Shown: positions 5,763-6,030 of the stretch, piece after piece | Position numbering within the stretch: position 1 is the first letter of the stretch | How the letters are laid out: each line of letters opens with the position of its first letter | From: Pseudomonadota bacterium | GTDB lineage: Bacteria; Desulfobacterota; Syntrophia; Syntrophales; JADFWA01 | Direction: 5' to 3' | Length of the DNA: 6,030 nt | Assembly (NCBI GenBank): GCA_015222855.1 | Contig: JADFWA010000120.1 | Location: 1 to 6,030 of the forward strand | The notes under the pieces: generated by a model | Told to the model about the DNA's origin: nothing | Databases searched by the model: none | What the model saw: only the letters and a program-made list of their open reading frames with translations | Position numbers and translations under genes: made by a program

Positions 5763-6030
5763 GAAAACGGCGTCAGAAATATGTTGCTTGCAGGCGTGGG
5801 TGGACAGGGAATTCTCCTTGCCGGTGAGATTATCTGTAAGGTTATGATGGCATCCGGCTACGATGTCAAGAAAAGCGAGGTGCACGGCATGGCTCAACGG
5901 GGCGGGTCCGTAACCAGCCATGTCAGATACGGCAAAAAGGTCTTCTCTCCAATCGCGGGGAAGGGGGACGTTGATATACTGATCTCCTTTGAAAAGCTGG
6001 AAACGCTTCGGTATCTGGACTATCTTAAAC
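5760..6030 (+). CDS. iorB: indolepyruvate:ferredoxin oxidoreductase, beta subunit (3' end beyond window)
   Basis: About 90 residues of the N-terminal part are visible, roughly half of a typical 190-200 residue IorB; the frame is open to the window edge. The sequence shows the pyruvate-ferredoxin-oxidoreductase gamma-type domain: NMLLAGVGGQGILLAGEII near the start, then KKSEVHGMAQRGGSVTSHVR and the GDVDILISFEKLE segment. These are characteristic of this small subunit, which packs with IorA to form the active enzyme. The gene starts 2 bases after the iorA stop from GTG 5760 (or overlaps it as ATGA if ATG 5754 is used), so the subunits are made from one transcript in coupled fashion. No frameshift or stop is seen. 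Confidence 0.95.
   Translation, partial: MENGVRNMLLAGVGGQGILLAGEIICKVMMASGYDVKKSEVHGMAQRGGSVTSHVRYGKKVFSPIAGKGDVDILISFEKLETLRYLDYLK

Noticed and set aside
1..6030. CRISPR array, tRNA/rRNA, insertion sequence, toxin-antitoxin or defence system
   Set aside because: No regularly spaced repeats, cloverleaf-like sequence, transposase or relevant protein motifs were seen on either strand. All large frames are accounted for by housekeeping metabolic genes.

Overview
The window is ordinary, densely packed bacterial chromosome with every gene on the + strand. The gene set (an anaerobe-type 2-oxoacid:ferredoxin oxidoreductase, a phosphoglycerate-mutase-like gene directly after homoserine dehydrogenase), the moderate GC content and the frequent AGG/AGA and ATA codons suggest an anaerobic bacterium of the Desulfobacterota ('deltaproteobacteria') or a similar lineage. 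That placement is an inference from gene order and style, not from a marker gene.

Layout. Positions 1-278 are non-coding. They hold two short palindromic repeats (8-32 and 45-69), a few weaker hairpins and a good sigma70-type promoter (TTGACA 215-220, TATAGA 237-242). That promoter drives a tight run of four genes: hom (homoserine dehydrogenase, 279-1598), an alkaline-phosphatase-superfamily gene annotated as cofactor-independent phosphoglycerate mutase but possibly the homoserine kinase (1595-2824), a YbgC-type hotdog acyl-CoA thioesterase (TTG start, 2805-3209) and a membrane-anchored TPR protein (3221-3883). The first three overlap by 4 and 20 bases, so they are very probably co-transcribed and translationally coupled. 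A 56-bp paired palindromic element (3884-3939) begins on the base after the TPR stop codon. Then come iorA (3967-5757) and iorB (from 5760, cut by the window end), the two subunits of indolepyruvate:ferredoxin oxidoreductase.

How the genes fit together. hom and the following gene plausibly make consecutive steps from aspartate semialdehyde to homoserine and then phosphohomoserine, toward threonine. iorA and iorB form one TPP- and iron-sulfur-dependent enzyme that oxidatively decarboxylates aromatic 2-oxoacids to acyl-CoA and reduced ferredoxin, or runs in reverse to make aromatic amino acid precursors. The thioesterase and TPR protein have no specific assigned pathway here.

The most interesting feature is the repeat family. 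Four copies in two clusters share a GTAG-type foot, an 8-bp stem and a TTTAT loop. Two subfamilies differ at three stem positions, and all three changes are compensated on the other arm. This is the architecture of REP/BIME elements mobilised by RAYT (TnpA-REP) transposases. The repeats are open in one reading frame, so they create a spurious small ORF at the window start and a spurious N-terminal extension of iorA. I found no new defence, CRISPR, toxin or other undescribed system in the window.
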